A stretch of DNA of 58,431 nucleotides. Source: Hyphomicrobiales bacterium (GTDB lineage Bacteria > Pseudomonadota > Alphaproteobacteria > Rhizobiales > Beijerinckiaceae). How positions within the stretch are numbered: the first letter of the stretch is position 1; each line of letters opens with the position of its first letter. The notes beneath the pieces were generated by a model. It did not search any database and was not told the origin of the DNA. It saw only the letters and a list, made by a program, of their open reading frames with translations. A program made the position numbers and the translations under genes. Positions 1 through 9,003 of the stretch are shown here, one piece after another. The stretch is from contig UBZM01000013.1 of NCBI GenBank assembly GCA_900470095.1, forward strand, positions 185,072-243,502. Reading direction: 5' to 3'.

Positions 1-325
1 GCGCCAGAGCGCGATTGGTGTAGGCCGAGGCCAGGTTCGGGTCGATCTGCACCGCCTTGGTGAAATCGGCGATCGCGTCGGAGTACCGGCCGGCACGGGC
101 ATAGGCCGCACCGCGGGTGTTATAGGCCTGCGGATCGTTGGGGTTGCGGTTGATGACTTCGCTGAGCGAGCCGATATTCACGCTCGCATTGGCGGATGAT
201 TCCGCATCGATTTCAGCAACTGCGCTCTGTGAGCCCATATTGGAAACGGTGTCGCATCCTGCCAGCGCGACGGCGATGCCGGCTGCAGCCAGCCAGCTCT
301 TGCCTCGAAACATGCTCTGCCTCAT
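1..325 (-). CDS. TPR-repeat lipoprotein, N-terminal part (runs off the window)
   Basis: The first 108 residues are present; the rest lies before base 1. The N-terminus is a lipoprotein signal: a basic start, a hydrophobic stretch and the lipobox LAGC at about residues 21-24, so the mature protein should be lipidated and membrane-attached. From about residue 60 the sequence follows the tetratricopeptide pattern (NPNDPQAYNTRGAAYARAG, then a second unit with IDPNLASAYTNRA), which usually mediates protein-protein contacts. An alternative ATG lies four codons downstream (base 313) and would still keep the signal peptide. Partners and function cannot be told from this fragment. Confidence 0.85.
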   Translation of the reverse strand, partial: MRQSMFRGKSWLAAAGIAVALAGCDTVSNMGSQSAVAEIDAESSANASVNIGSLSEVINRNPNDPQAYNTRGAAYARAGRYSDAIADFTKAVQIDPNLASAYTNRALA

Positions 326-456
326 CGGTCCCGGTTCTGTGCCTCGACTGCCATGCTCGACCCCGTTGGTCGTCATGACCTGATTGCGCTCCCCAGCCGA
401 CAGCGCCCCTTCACGCGAGAACGCCTGCATCCTGCCAAGCTTTGGTTAACGCCGCC

Positions 457-490
457 GAAAAAGCAACAACGCCCGGAGAGGCTCCAGGCG
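457..490 (-). terminator. Rho-independent terminator after rpsU
   Basis: On the minus strand a 9-bp stem (arms at 482-490 and 470-478, one G-U pair) with a 3-nt loop is followed by a T-rich tail covering 457-469. It lies about 60 bp past the rpsU stop and fits termination of that gene. Confidence 0.7.
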
Positions 491-548
491 CTGTTTCGAC
501 ATGACGCATCCGTGTGAAGCGGCCAATGCAGCCGCCCTCAACAGGAGA

Positions 549-782
549 TCAGGGGCGCTTGGGCTTCACAGGCGCGGGCAGAAGGCCCTCGCGCTGCAGC
601 TTCTTGCGGACCAGCTTGCGGGCGCGGCGGACGGCTTCCGCCTTCTCGCGCGCCTTCTTCTCGGAAGGCTTCTCGTAATGACCGCGGAGCTTCATCTCCC
701 GGAAAATGCCTTCGCGCTGCATCTTCTTCTTGAGGGCGCGAAGAGCCTGATCGACATTGTTGTCGCGAACGAGAACCTGCAC
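549..782 (-). CDS. rpsU: 30S ribosomal protein S21
   Basis: Small basic 77-residue protein of the 30S subunit, needed for efficient initiation. The N-terminus [19 protein letters not shown] and the middle [20 protein letters not shown] are diagnostic for alphaproteobacterial S21. The reading frame is open further upstream to base 953, but the family always begins at the QVLVRDNN segment, so I place the start at the GTG at 780-782; a weak GGA lies about 10 bases before it. The tail is Lys/Arg/Pro-rich, as expected. A terminator follows. It is transcribed alone, upstream of nothing obvious on this strand. Confidence 0.95.
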   Translation of the reverse strand: MQVLVRDNNVDQALRALKKKMQREGIFREMKLRGHYEKPSEKKAREKAEAVRRARKLVRKKLQREGLLPAPVKPKRP

Positions 783-991
783 GTGATTGTCCGTCTTTAG
801 CGGGTTGGTCAAGATTTCGGGTCCGGCGAAGTTTCTCAACTCGCAGGAAGGGTTGTGCGGATAACAGAATTCAATTCGGCTGTCCACGCCGGAAGAGCCG
901 GAAAACGTGGAGAAATCGCGGGGGTAGAGGCGCCGCGGGATTCGCCCTGACAAGCCGGCGGGGATGAGCGCCGGCTTCCCGAGGAAGCCCG

Positions 992-2092
992 TTATGTGCG
1001 GGCCGGCTTCAGCCGTGTGACATGGCCCATCTTGCGGCCGGGGCGGGCATCCCGCTTGCCGTAGAGATGCAGATGTGCGCCCGGCTCGGCCAGGATCTCC
1101 CGCCAGCGCAGGGCGGCGTCGCCGACAAGGTTTTCCATCTCGACAGTGCCGCGACGGGCGGCCGATCCGAGCGGCAGGCCGCAGACAGCGCGGACATGCT
1201 GGTGAAATTGCGAGGTCTCGGCGCCTTCACTGGTCCAGTGCCCGGAATTGTGCACCCGCGGCGCGATCTCGTTAATGATGACGGTTTCGCCCGCGCCCTC
1301 GCCAACCACGAACATCTCGACGGCGAAGACGCCGATATAGCCGAGCGCCTCGCCGATCTTGCGCGCCGCCTCGATGGCGCCAGCAGCGGTTCCAGCCGCA
1401 ACCTGCGCCGGCACATGCGTGAAGGCGAGGATGTGATCGCGATGCTCGTTCTCGCAAAGGTCGAATGCAGCAAAGTCGCCGCCAGTATTGCGGGCTGCGA
1501 CGACGGAAACCTCCCGACTGAAGCTGACAAAGCCTTCGAGGATGGCGGGAAAATGCCCGATCGCCTCATAGGCTTCGGCCAGATCGGTATCAGCCGCGAT
1601 CTTCACCTGCCCTTTGCCGTCATAGCCGAAGCGCCGCGTCTTCAGGACGCTGGGCCGGCCGAGTTCAGCGACGGCCCGCTCGAGATCGGCCCGCGAATCG
1701 ACGGCGCGGAAGGGTGCAACCGCCAGTCCGAGATCGGCGACGAAGCTCTTCTCGCTCAGCCGGTCCTGCGTCAGGGCAAGCGCGCGCGCTCCGGGATGCA
1801 GCGGCGTGCGCGCGGCAAGGAAGGCCGCGGTCGCATGCGGCACATTCTCGAACTCATAGGTGACGAGGTCGACCGCGTCGGCAAATCCAGCCAGCGCAGC
1901 CTCGTCCTCATAAGCCCCGATCGTGTGGCGGGCGGCGACGTCGAAAGCCGGGCTATCGGCCTCGGGCGCGAAAATATGGGCGCGAATGCCGAGATCGGCG
2001 GCAGCGAGCGCAATCATGCGGGCAAGCTGGCCACCGCCGAGGATGCCGAGCATGGCGCCTGGGCCAAGCCCGCGCGGATCGGGCGTGCTCAT
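992..2092 (-). CDS. purK: N5-carboxyaminoimidazole ribonucleotide synthase
   Basis: ATP-grasp enzyme of purine biosynthesis that converts AIR, ATP and bicarbonate to N5-CAIR. The 366-residue protein shows the family's start ([21 protein letters not shown]), an ATP-grasp core with [15 protein letters not shown] at about residues 145-160, and the metal/ATP site EMFVVGEG followed by [15 protein letters not shown]. Length is normal. The start ATG overlaps the purE stop by 4 bp, so PurE and PurK are translationally coupled and supply successive steps of CAIR formation. Confidence 0.96.
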   Translation of the reverse strand: MSTPDPRGLGPGAMLGILGGGQLARMIALAAADLGIRAHIFAPEADSPAFDVAARHTIGAYEDEAALAGFADAVDLVTYEFENVPHATAAFLAARTPLHPGARALALTQDRLSEKSFVADLGLAVAPFRAVDSRADLERAVAELGRPSVLKTRRFGYDGKGQVKIAADTDLAEAYEAIGHFPAILEGFVSFSREVSVVAARNTGGDFAAFDLCENEHRDHILAFTHVPAQVAAGTAAGAIEAARKIGEALGYIGVFAVEMFVVGEGAGETVIINEIAPRVHNSGHWTSEGAETSQFHQHVRAVCGLPLGSAARRGTVEMENLVGDAALRWREILAEPGAHLHLYGKRDARPGRKMGHVTRLKPART

Positions 2093-2586
2093 GCGTCGTC
2101 CCTGGGGAATTCGGCTACGGCCTCGCTTTGGCGGCTGCGATAGGCTTCCAGCCGCGCGGCCAGGGGCTCATCGCCCAAAGCGAGCACGGCGGCGGCGAGG
2201 AGGCCGGCATTGACCGCCCCGGCGCGGCCGATGGCGAGCGTGCCGACCGGGATGCCCGCCGGCATCTGCACGATCGAGAGCAGGCTGTCCTGGCCGGAGA
2301 GGGCCTTGGATTCGACCGGTACTCCGAAGACCGGAAGCGGCGTTAGCGAAGCCGTCATGCCCGGCAGATGTGCGGCCCCGCCGGCGCCCGCGATGATGAC
2401 CTTGAAGCCCTTCGCCTTGGCTTCCCTGGCGAAGGAGAACATGCGCTCGGGGGTCCGGTGCGCGGACATGATGCGAGCCTCGTGCGCTATGCCGAGCATG
2501 TCGAGGACTTCAGCCGCATGGCGCATCGTCGCCCAGTCGGACTGGCTGCCCATGATGATGGCGACAGGAGGGCTGGTATCGGCCAT
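2089..2586 (-). CDS. purE: N5-carboxyaminoimidazole ribonucleotide mutase
   Basis: Class I PurE, which moves the carboxyl group of N5-CAIR to give CAIR. The signature [12 protein letters not shown] is at about residues 15-26, [13 protein letters not shown] around 43-56, and the glycine-rich [14 protein letters not shown] around 70-83, all intact. A GTG six bases upstream (2592) is possible, but the GGGAAG Shine-Dalgarno is only 3 bases from that GTG and 9 from the ATG at 2586, so I chose the ATG (165 residues). It leads the purE-purK pair. Confidence 0.95.
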   Translation of the reverse strand: MADTSPPVAIIMGSQSDWATMRHAAEVLDMLGIAHEARIMSAHRTPERMFSFAREAKAKGFKVIIAGAGGAAHLPGMTASLTPLPVFGVPVESKALSGQDSLLSIVQMPAGIPVGTLAIGRAGAVNAGLLAAAVLALGDEPLAARLEAYRSRQSEAVAEFPRDDA

Positions 2587-2696
2587 GTGCACTCGCTTCC
2601 CATGCGAGGGGAGGAAGCGCGCGACTTAAACTGTGGGTAGCCCGGCAGGCAAGCGCCGATTCGCCGAAATCATTGTTCTGCGTGCTGTTTTCCGCA

Positions 2697-2915
2697 TCAG
2701 GCGATGATGTCGGGCGTCAGCGCGTCTTCGATCTGCGTGATGCGGTCCTTGAGATAGAGCTTCCGCTTCTTCAGGCGCTGCACCTGGATCTGATTGATCG
2801 CGCCCATGCGCTCCAGCGCGTCGATGGCGCTGTCGAGGTCGCGATGCTCCTCGCGCAGACGAGCCAACTCGGCCGTAAAGGCCTCGATCTCCTCAGGGCT
2901 CAGCTCGAATCCCAT
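2697..2915 (-). CDS. DUF465 (YdcH-like) small coiled-coil protein
   Basis: Seventy-two residues, almost entirely helical with heptad character. The C-terminal half (LKKRKLYLKDRITQIEDAL) matches the DUF465/YdcH pattern of a basic LKKRKLxLKDxI segment. The biochemical role of the family is not established. It is divergent from a second DUF465 gene 229 bp away (3144-3332), sharing the intergenic region. Confidence 0.8.
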   Translation of the reverse strand: MGFELSPEEIEAFTAELARLREEHRDLDSAIDALERMGAINQIQVQRLKKRKLYLKDRITQIEDALTPDIIA

Positions 2916-3143
2916 GAAGCCGTCTCATCATTGCCGCGATCGGGGTCGACTATGCTCAGGCGCGGGCGGCGCGGCAAGAGCGCTGTGTCGCTTCGCGTAG
3001 GGACAGCGCGTGCCATTCGCGCCCTGCGGGAAGGAGAGGCCCAGGATCACGGAAACTCATGGTGCAGTGCACTGCTGCCCCGGAGACTTGAAGCCGGCTC
3101 TGTGTCAGACTCCCCCCGTCAATCGCTCATCAGGAGAATCCAG

Positions 3144-3332
3144 ATGTCGCTGCAGACCCATCTCGCCGAGCTCGAGCGTAAGCATCGTCAGCTCGAGGAA
3201 GCCATCGCCCAAGCCGCGGCGCGCCCTTCCTCCGATACGCTGAGTGTGACCGAGCTGAAGCGAAAGAAGCTGCTGCTGAAGGAAGAGATCGAGCGCGTCA
3301 GAATGACGATGCCGCAGCCCACGCTGCACTGA
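3144..3332 (+). CDS. DUF465 (YdcH-like) small coiled-coil protein
   Basis: Sixty-two residues with the family segment ELKRKKLLLKEEIERVR near the C-terminus. The ATG is preceded by a good AGGAGA site at 3132-3137. The protein is probably a short helical hairpin of unknown function, a paralog of the divergent gene at 2697-2915. A strong terminator lies about 50 bp past its stop, so it is an independent transcription unit. Confidence 0.85.
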   Translation: MSLQTHLAELERKHRQLEEAIAQAAARPSSDTLSVTELKRKKLLLKEEIERVRMTMPQPTLH

Positions 3333-3382
3333 ACGGAATAATCGGGTAGACACCGCCCGCCGCATAGGATGGTTTCGATCGA

Positions 3383-3409
3383 GCCGGCCCCAGGAGGGGC
3401 CGGCTTTTT
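3383..3409 (+). terminator. Rho-independent terminator
   Basis: Perfect 9-bp GC stem (GCCGGCCCC/GGGGCCGGC), loop AGGA, then five T. It ends the plus-strand DUF465 transcript. The minus-strand side lacks a T run, so it is unlikely to serve the opposite gene. Confidence 0.9.
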
Positions 3410-3448
3410 CATTGAGTGGACATGCAGGCCCGGAAGCCCTGCGCAGCG

Positions 3449-5077
3449 CTATAGGGCCCTTGCCATCTCGCGCAGCTTGAATTTCTGGATCTTGCCGGTC
3501 GAGGTCTTGGGGATCTCGGTGAAGACCACCGTCTTCGGACATTTGAATGAGGCCAGAAGCCCGCGGCAGAAGGCGACAATCTCGGCCTCCGTCACATTCT
3601 TCCCAGGCTTGAGCTCGACGAAGGCGCAGGGCGTCTCACCCCATTTCTCGTCCGGTTTGGCGACAACCGCAGCCGATTGCACGGAGGGGTGCTTGTAGAG
3701 CGCGTCCTCGACCTCGATCGAAGAGATGTTTTCGCCGCCCGAGATGATGATGTCCTTCGAGCGGTCCTTGAGCTGGATATAGCCGTCGGCATAGCGCACG
3801 CCGAGGTCCCCAGAATGGAACCAGCCACCGGCAAAGGCTGCCTTGGTCGCATTCGGATTCTTGAGGTAGCCTTTCATCACGACATTGCCGCGGAACATCA
3901 CCTCGCCGAGTGTCTGGCCATCGCGGGGGACCGGCTGCATGGTTTCCGGGTCGAGCACATCGAGGGCTTCCAGGGCCGGGTAGCGCACACCCTGACGCGC
4001 CTTCAGCGCGGCCTGGTCCGCAGCTTCCAGAGCATCCCAGTCGCGCTGCCACTCATTCACGACGGAGGGGCCATAGGTTTCGGTCAGTCCATAGAGATGC
4101 GTCACCTCGAACCCTGCCTGCTTCATCGCGGCGAGCACGGCTTCGGGCGGCGGGGCGGCCGCGGTGAAGAAGGAGACCTTCTGCGAGAAATGTCGACGCT
4201 CCTCCGGCGGGGCGTTGAGCAGCGTCGACATCACGATGGGGGCGCCGCAGAGATGGGTGACGCCATGATCGGCCAGCGCCGCATAGAGCGCCTTGGCGCG
4301 GACCTGGCGCAAGCAGACATGGGTGCCGGCGAGGATCGAGATCGACCAGGGAAAACACCAGCCATTGCAATGGAACATCGGCAGCGTCCAAAGATAGACG
4401 GGATGCCGGCCCATGCCGCAGGTCACGACGTTCGAGGTTGCGAGCAGATTGGCGCCGCGGTGATGATAGACCACGCCCTTCGGGTCGCCGGTGGTGCCCG
4501 ATGTGTAGTTCAGCGAGATCGCGTCCCATTCGTCGCCCGGTAGCGTCCAGGCGAAGTCCTGGTCACCGGTCGCGAGGAAATCCTCGTATTCGACGCCGCC
4601 AACCCGCTCGCCGCTGCCGTCATAGACCGGGTCGTCATAGTCGATGACCAATGGCTTGACCTTGCAGAGTTCCAGCGCCGCCTTGACCGTGCTCGAGAAC
4701 TCGCGGTCCACGATCAGCACTTTGGCTTCGCCATGGTCGAGCGAGAACGCGATGATGGCGGCGTCCAGCCGCGTGTTCAGCGTGTTGAGCACACCGCCGG
4801 TCATCGGCACGCCGTAGTGACATTCGAGCATGGCTGGCGTGTTCGGCAGCATCGCTGCGACGGTATCGCCCCGGCCGATGCCGTGCTTCGCCAGCGCGGA
4901 TGCAAGCCTGCGCGAGCGAGCATAGAATTCGGCATAGGTTCGGCGCAGCGGGCCGTGGATGATCGCGATATGGTTGGGGAAGACGGCGGCGGCGCGCTCG
5001 AGGAAGGTCAGTGGCGTCAGCGGCTGGAAATTGGCCGGGTTGCGGTCGAGGTCGATGTCATAGGGCGAGGTCTTCAT
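3449..5077 (-). CDS. Acyl-CoA synthetase (AMP-forming)
   Basis: Member of the ANL superfamily that activates a carboxylic acid to acyl-AMP and then acyl-CoA in the cytosol. The AMP-binding P-loop YTSGTTGDPKGVVYHHRG is at about residue 180, the YGLTETYGP motif near 320, the hinge region HSGDLGVRYADGYIQLKDRSKD near 425, and the catalytic lysine in TSTGKIQKFKLRE at the C-terminus; all core residues are intact. Length (542) fits the acyl-activating group related to short/medium-chain ligases. Substrate cannot be deduced. The frame continues upstream to 5164, but MKTSPYDIDL at 5077 is preceded by GAAGAAGG and matches family N-termini. Confidence 0.9.
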   Translation of the reverse strand: MKTSPYDIDLDRNPANFQPLTPLTFLERAAAVFPNHIAIIHGPLRRTYAEFYARSRRLASALAKHGIGRGDTVAAMLPNTPAMLECHYGVPMTGGVLNTLNTRLDAAIIAFSLDHGEAKVLIVDREFSSTVKAALELCKVKPLVIDYDDPVYDGSGERVGGVEYEDFLATGDQDFAWTLPGDEWDAISLNYTSGTTGDPKGVVYHHRGANLLATSNVVTCGMGRHPVYLWTLPMFHCNGWCFPWSISILAGTHVCLRQVRAKALYAALADHGVTHLCGAPIVMSTLLNAPPEERRHFSQKVSFFTAAAPPPEAVLAAMKQAGFEVTHLYGLTETYGPSVVNEWQRDWDALEAADQAALKARQGVRYPALEALDVLDPETMQPVPRDGQTLGEVMFRGNVVMKGYLKNPNATKAAFAGGWFHSGDLGVRYADGYIQLKDRSKDIIISGGENISSIEVEDALYKHPSVQSAAVVAKPDEKWGETPCAFVELKPGKNVTEAEIVAFCRGLLASFKCPKTVVFTEIPKTSTGKIQKFKLREMARAL

Positions 5078-5186
5078 CGGGGCGCCTTCTTCCGTCGCGT
5101 CGCCTTCGGATCTAGCCGGTCCCGCGCTGTCCCGTAATCCATCCCTTTTTCCGATGCGGCGCAATCGACGCAGCTGGACTCAAAGG

Positions 5187-5951
5187 TCAGGGATGGAGGC
5201 GCAGCGCCAGGAGCCCGTCGATGATCAGCTTGCTGCCAACGGCAATCAGCAGCCAGTAGATGATGGTGTAGAAGCGTTCCGCCGGCACGCGGCGCACCAG
5301 CCAGACGCCGGCGACGGTCGCGAGGATCGCAACCGGAAACAGTGCCGCCGAAGCGGCGAGGTTCTCGCGGGTGAACTGGCCGAGCGCGATATAGGGGCCG
5401 ACCTTCATGAGATTGAGCAGCGCGAAGAAGATCGCACCGGTGCCGACGAAGGTCGGGGGCGAGAGCCGCTGCGGCATGACGTAGATCTGAAACGGAGGGC
5501 CACCAGCGTGAGCGATCATGCTGGTGAAACCGCAGACCGCGCCCCAGAAGCTGCCGGGCCCGAAGGCGGGTTTCGTGACCGGCGACTGCGCTTTGCGGTC
5601 GGCAAGGAGCCGACGCGCTGCGAAGGCTACCGAGATGACGCCGACGGAAAGGCCAACCGCCGCGTCGGAAACCCGCGATGCCAAGGCATAGCCCGCAAGC
5701 ACGCCGAGGAGAGCGCCCGGCAGCATCGTCGCGAGGTTGCGTCTGTCGAACTCGCGGCGATAGGCCCAGACGCTGACCATGTCCTGCACGATCAGAATGG
5801 GCAGCATGATCGCGGCCGCCTGGACCGGCGGGAGCACGAGCGCCATCAGCGGCAGCGAGAGCAACCCCAGGCCCGAGAAGCCACCCTTGGCAAGCCCGAC
5901 CAGGATGACGGCAGGCACCATCGCGGCGAGATAGGCTGGATCGAAGCTCAT
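5187..5951 (-). CDS. TSUP (TauE/SafE) family membrane permease
   Basis: A 254-residue integral membrane protein with about eight hydrophobic segments. Two repeats typical of the sulfite-exporter TauE/SafE family are seen: GLAKGGFSGLGLLSLPLMAL near the N-terminus and GFTSMIAHAGGPPFQIYVMPQRL in the second half. Family members move sulfur-containing or organic anions; the substrate here is unknown. The minus-strand frame stays open far upstream across prpE, but that is antisense; the true start is the ATG at 5949-5951. A second, divergent TSUP gene lies at 37154-37933. Confidence 0.88.
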   Translation of the reverse strand: MSFDPAYLAAMVPAVILVGLAKGGFSGLGLLSLPLMALVLPPVQAAAIMLPILIVQDMVSVWAYRREFDRRNLATMLPGALLGVLAGYALASRVSDAAVGLSVGVISVAFAARRLLADRKAQSPVTKPAFGPGSFWGAVCGFTSMIAHAGGPPFQIYVMPQRLSPPTFVGTGAIFFALLNLMKVGPYIALGQFTRENLAASAALFPVAILATVAGVWLVRRVPAERFYTIIYWLLIAVGSKLIIDGLLALRLHP

Positions 5952-6116
5952 GGCTGTCCGGGGGCGAGGGCGGGGGCGGTCGTGCGCAGATGCGTAGCTA
6001 AAGTCTGACGGCGGCATGCTTGCGCGGGCGGGGGAGAGTGAGCACGATCCCGCGCAAAATCGCCCCGACCCGCTTGCCGGGTCTAGGCCAGAACCAGGCG
6101 AAGAGGAACGCGTCCG

Positions 6117-8033
6117 ATGAATGCCACGCATGCAAGCCGCTATCGCGAAACCTATGCGCGCTGGCAGGCGGATCCGATCGGCTTCTGGCGCGAGGCGGCA
6201 GGCGAGATCGAATGGATCAAGCCGCCTCAGGCGATTTTCGACTCCGAAGCCGGTGTCTATGGGCGCTGGTTCCCGGATGCGAGCTGCAACACCTGCTTCA
6301 ATGCGCTCGACCGGCATGTGCGTGATGGGCGGGGCGAGCAGACGGCGCTGATCTATGACAGCCCCGTCACCGGAACCAAGGCGAGCTACAGCTATCGTGA
6401 GCTGCTCGGCGAGGTCGCGACGCTTGCGGCCGTCCTGCAGGATCTGGGCGTCGGAAAGGGCGACCGCGTCATCATCTATATGCCGATGATCCCGGAGGCT
6501 GCCTTTGCCATGCTGGCCTGCGCCCGGATCGGGGCCGTGCATTCGGTGGTCTTCGGCGGCTTTGCTGCGAAGGAACTGGCGACGCGCATCGATGATGCCA
6601 GGCCAAAGGTCATTCTGACCGCGACATGCGGCATCGAGCCGACACGCATCGTCGAATACAAGCCGCTGCTCGACGGCGCGATCGCGCTCGCCGCCCACAA
6701 GCCTGAAACCTGCATCGTGCTGCAGCGTCCGCAGGCGGATGCCTCCATGCATGTCACGCGCGACCGGAACTGGCGGGCGCTGGTCGCCTCGGCCAAGGCA
6801 GCGGGACGCAAGGCCGACTGCGTCGAGGTCGCCGCCACGGACCCGCTCTATGTGCTCTACACCTCGGGCACGACAGGGCGGCCCAAGGGAGTGGTTCGTG
6901 ACAATGGCGGCCATATGGTCGCGCTGAAATGGACGATGGAGAACCTCTACGGCGTGAGGCCAGGCGAGGTCTTCTTCACCGCGTCCGATGTCGGATGGGT
7001 CGTCGGCCATAGCTATATCGTCTACGGCCCGCTGCTGCATGGCGCGACCTCGGTGCTCTACGAGGGCAAGCCGGTCGGTACGCCCGATCCCGGCGCATTC
7101 TGGCGCGTCATTTCCGAGCACAAGGCGGTGGCGATGTTCACCGCACCGACGGCGTTTCGCGCGATCCGCAAGGAGGATCCGCAGGCAACCCACATCGCAC
7201 GCTACGACCTGTCGCAGTTCCGCACGCTCTTCCTCGCCGGAGAACGGGCCGATCCCGATACGTTGAAATGGGCGGAGGACGTGCTGAAGGTTCCGGTCAT
7301 CGACCATTGGTGGCAGACCGAGAGCGGCTCCTGCATGGTCGGCAATCCGGTCGGGCTGGAGCTCCTGCCGGTGAAGCACGGTTCGCCGACCGTGCCGCTG
7401 CCGGGCTATGACGTACGGTGCCTCGACGAGGCCGGGAGACCCGTATCGGCCGGCACCATGGGGGCGATCGTAGTCAAGCTGCCGCTGCCTCCCGGCGCCT
7501 TGCCGACGCTGTGGCAGGACGACGAGCGGTTCCGGCAATCCTATCTCACGGCCTTCCCAGGCTATTACAACACCTCGGATGCCGGTTTCATCGACGAGGA
7601 CAGCTATGTCTTCATCATGGGCCGCACCGACGACATCATCAACGTTGCCGGCCACCGGCTCTCGACCGGCGGCATGGAGGAGGTGCTCGCCTCGCACCCG
7701 GCGGTGGCGGAATGTGCCGTGGTCGGGATCAGGGATGCACTGAAGGGCGAGCAGCCCTGCGGGTTCGTCGTGCTGAAATCGGGCGTGACGCAGAGCCCGG
7801 CCGAGGTCGAGAAGGAACTGGTTGCGCTGGTGCGCGACAAGATCGGCCCGGTTGCGGCCTTCAAACTCGCGGTGACCGTGGCACGCCTGCCGAAGACACG
7901 CTCGGGCAAGATCCTGCGCGCGACGATGAAGAAGATCGCCGATGGCGAGGAATACACCGTGCCCGCGACGATCGACGATCCTGTCGTGCTCGACGAGATC
8001 GGCGAGGTCCTCAAGGCGAGAGGCGTTGGCTAG
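6117..8033 (+). CDS. prpE: Propionyl-CoA synthetase
   Basis: AMP-forming acyl-CoA synthetase of the acetyl/propionyl-CoA synthetase group, 638 residues. The P-loop and following segment (YTSGTTGRPKGVVRDNGGHM, about residue 245) carry the RDNGGH extension typical of PrpE rather than Acs. Also present are the DVGWVVGHSYIVYGPL segment, the WWQTESG motif, FIMGRTDDIINVAGHRLSTG, and the C-terminal catalytic lysine in KTRSGKILRATM. It activates propionate (and probably acetate) for the methylcitrate or methylmalonyl route. AGAGGAA lies 9 bp before the ATG. No prpBCD neighbours are present, so the gene stands alone between two minus-strand genes. Confidence 0.93.
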   Translation: MNATHASRYRETYARWQADPIGFWREAAGEIEWIKPPQAIFDSEAGVYGRWFPDASCNTCFNALDRHVRDGRGEQTALIYDSPVTGTKASYSYRELLGEVATLAAVLQDLGVGKGDRVIIYMPMIPEAAFAMLACARIGAVHSVVFGGFAAKELATRIDDARPKVILTATCGIEPTRIVEYKPLLDGAIALAAHKPETCIVLQRPQADASMHVTRDRNWRALVASAKAAGRKADCVEVAATDPLYVLYTSGTTGRPKGVVRDNGGHMVALKWTMENLYGVRPGEVFFTASDVGWVVGHSYIVYGPLLHGATSVLYEGKPVGTPDPGAFWRVISEHKAVAMFTAPTAFRAIRKEDPQATHIARYDLSQFRTLFLAGERADPDTLKWAEDVLKVPVIDHWWQTESGSCMVGNPVGLELLPVKHGSPTVPLPGYDVRCLDEAGRPVSAGTMGAIVVKLPLPPGALPTLWQDDERFRQSYLTAFPGYYNTSDAGFIDEDSYVFIMGRTDDIINVAGHRLSTGGMEEVLASHPAVAECAVVGIRDALKGEQPCGFVVLKSGVTQSPAEVEKELVALVRDKIGPVAAFKLAVTVARLPKTRSGKILRATMKKIADGEEYTVPATIDDPVVLDEIGEVLKARGVG

Positions 8034-8075
8034 CTCGAGGGCGAGACAGGATCGCCGGGCTCGCGATGACGAGGC

Positions 8076-8966
8076 TCAGACCCCGATCGTCGCGCCATTC
8101 CAGCGCAACAGCCGTTCGCCGACATCGAGCACCATCAGATCCTCGCCGACAATCAGCGGGCCGGCATAACCTGCCGTCCTGATCTCGCGGGCAAGCCGAG
8201 AGGTGTCGGCGCCAGGCGGTACCAGATGCGTCAGCGCGAGCATGCCTGCGCCGGCCTGGAGCGCCAGTTTCGCCACCACGGCGGGTGTCATGTGATAGGC
8301 CTGTACGGCCGCTACGGTCTCGGCCGAGCGAATACCGGCGATGATGGGCATCTCACTGTCGATAAAGACCTCGCAGACCAGCAGATCGCAATTCTGGGCG
8401 GCGCATTCGAGCGACGGTGTCAGGCGCGTGTCGCCGGAGAAGACAAGGCGGCTGCCTGCGAGTGAAATCGTGAGTCCGAAAGCGGGCTCGACGGGTCGGT
8501 GATCAACCAGGAAGGCATCGATCGCGAGTTCGCCCAGCCCGGAGACAACGCCTTCGCGCAGTTCCTCGAACTGCACATCGAGCCCCGTGGCGTCGGGCCG
8601 CTTCTCGAAGGCAATGCGTAAGGCGCGTTCGCGGGCAAAGCCCTCGTATTGCGCGCGCATATTGGCAAGTGCGGGGGCAGGGGCCAGCACACGCCAGGGG
8701 CGGGCGCGGCCCTGGTGCCAGGATGAGACCACGAGCTGGTAGAAATCGACCAGATGGTCGGAATGCTCATGCGTGACGATGAGCAGGTCGATATCGGCGC
8801 CGCGATGGCCAGCGGCGACCAGGCGCTGGCTCACGCCTGAACCGCAATCGATCAGGACCTTGCGTCCGGCTCCCTCGACGAGATGGGACGGACCGGCCCG
8901 GCGCAGGCTGACCGGCGGCGCGCCCGTGCCGAGAAAGGTGAAGGCAAGATCGGATGCCAAGGCCAT
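8076..8966 (-). CDS. MBL-fold metallo-hydrolase (RNase Z-like)
   Basis: 296 residues with the beta-lactamase fold used by RNase Z and related hydrolases. The N-terminus FTFLGTGAPPVS resembles RNase Z, the zinc motif THEHSDH is at about residues 64-70, and the later zinc ligands are in VFSGDTR (about 175) and the C-terminal ALTHLVPPG. The exosite arm of genuine tRNA 3'-endonucleases is not evident, so a different phosphodiester or ester substrate is likely. It converges with prpE with about 40 bp between stops. Confidence 0.85.
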   Translation of the reverse strand: MALASDLAFTFLGTGAPPVSLRRAGPSHLVEGAGRKVLIDCGSGVSQRLVAAGHRGADIDLLIVTHEHSDHLVDFYQLVVSSWHQGRARPWRVLAPAPALANMRAQYEGFARERALRIAFEKRPDATGLDVQFEELREGVVSGLGELAIDAFLVDHRPVEPAFGLTISLAGSRLVFSGDTRLTPSLECAAQNCDLLVCEVFIDSEMPIIAGIRSAETVAAVQAYHMTPAVVAKLALQAGAGMLALTHLVPPGADTSRLAREIRTAGYAGPLIVGEDLMVLDVGERLLRWNGATIGV

Positions 8967-9003
8967 TCTCCGCGACAGGCAGGCCGCTCGGTCGTCAGCG
9001 ACC

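Noticed and set aside
5952..7697. Long minus-strand frame continuing upstream from the TSUP gene across prpE
   Set aside because: It is antisense to prpE, whose protein is fully conserved. GC-rich codon bias makes such mirror frames stop-free. The translated part has no recognisable domain and no ribosome site.
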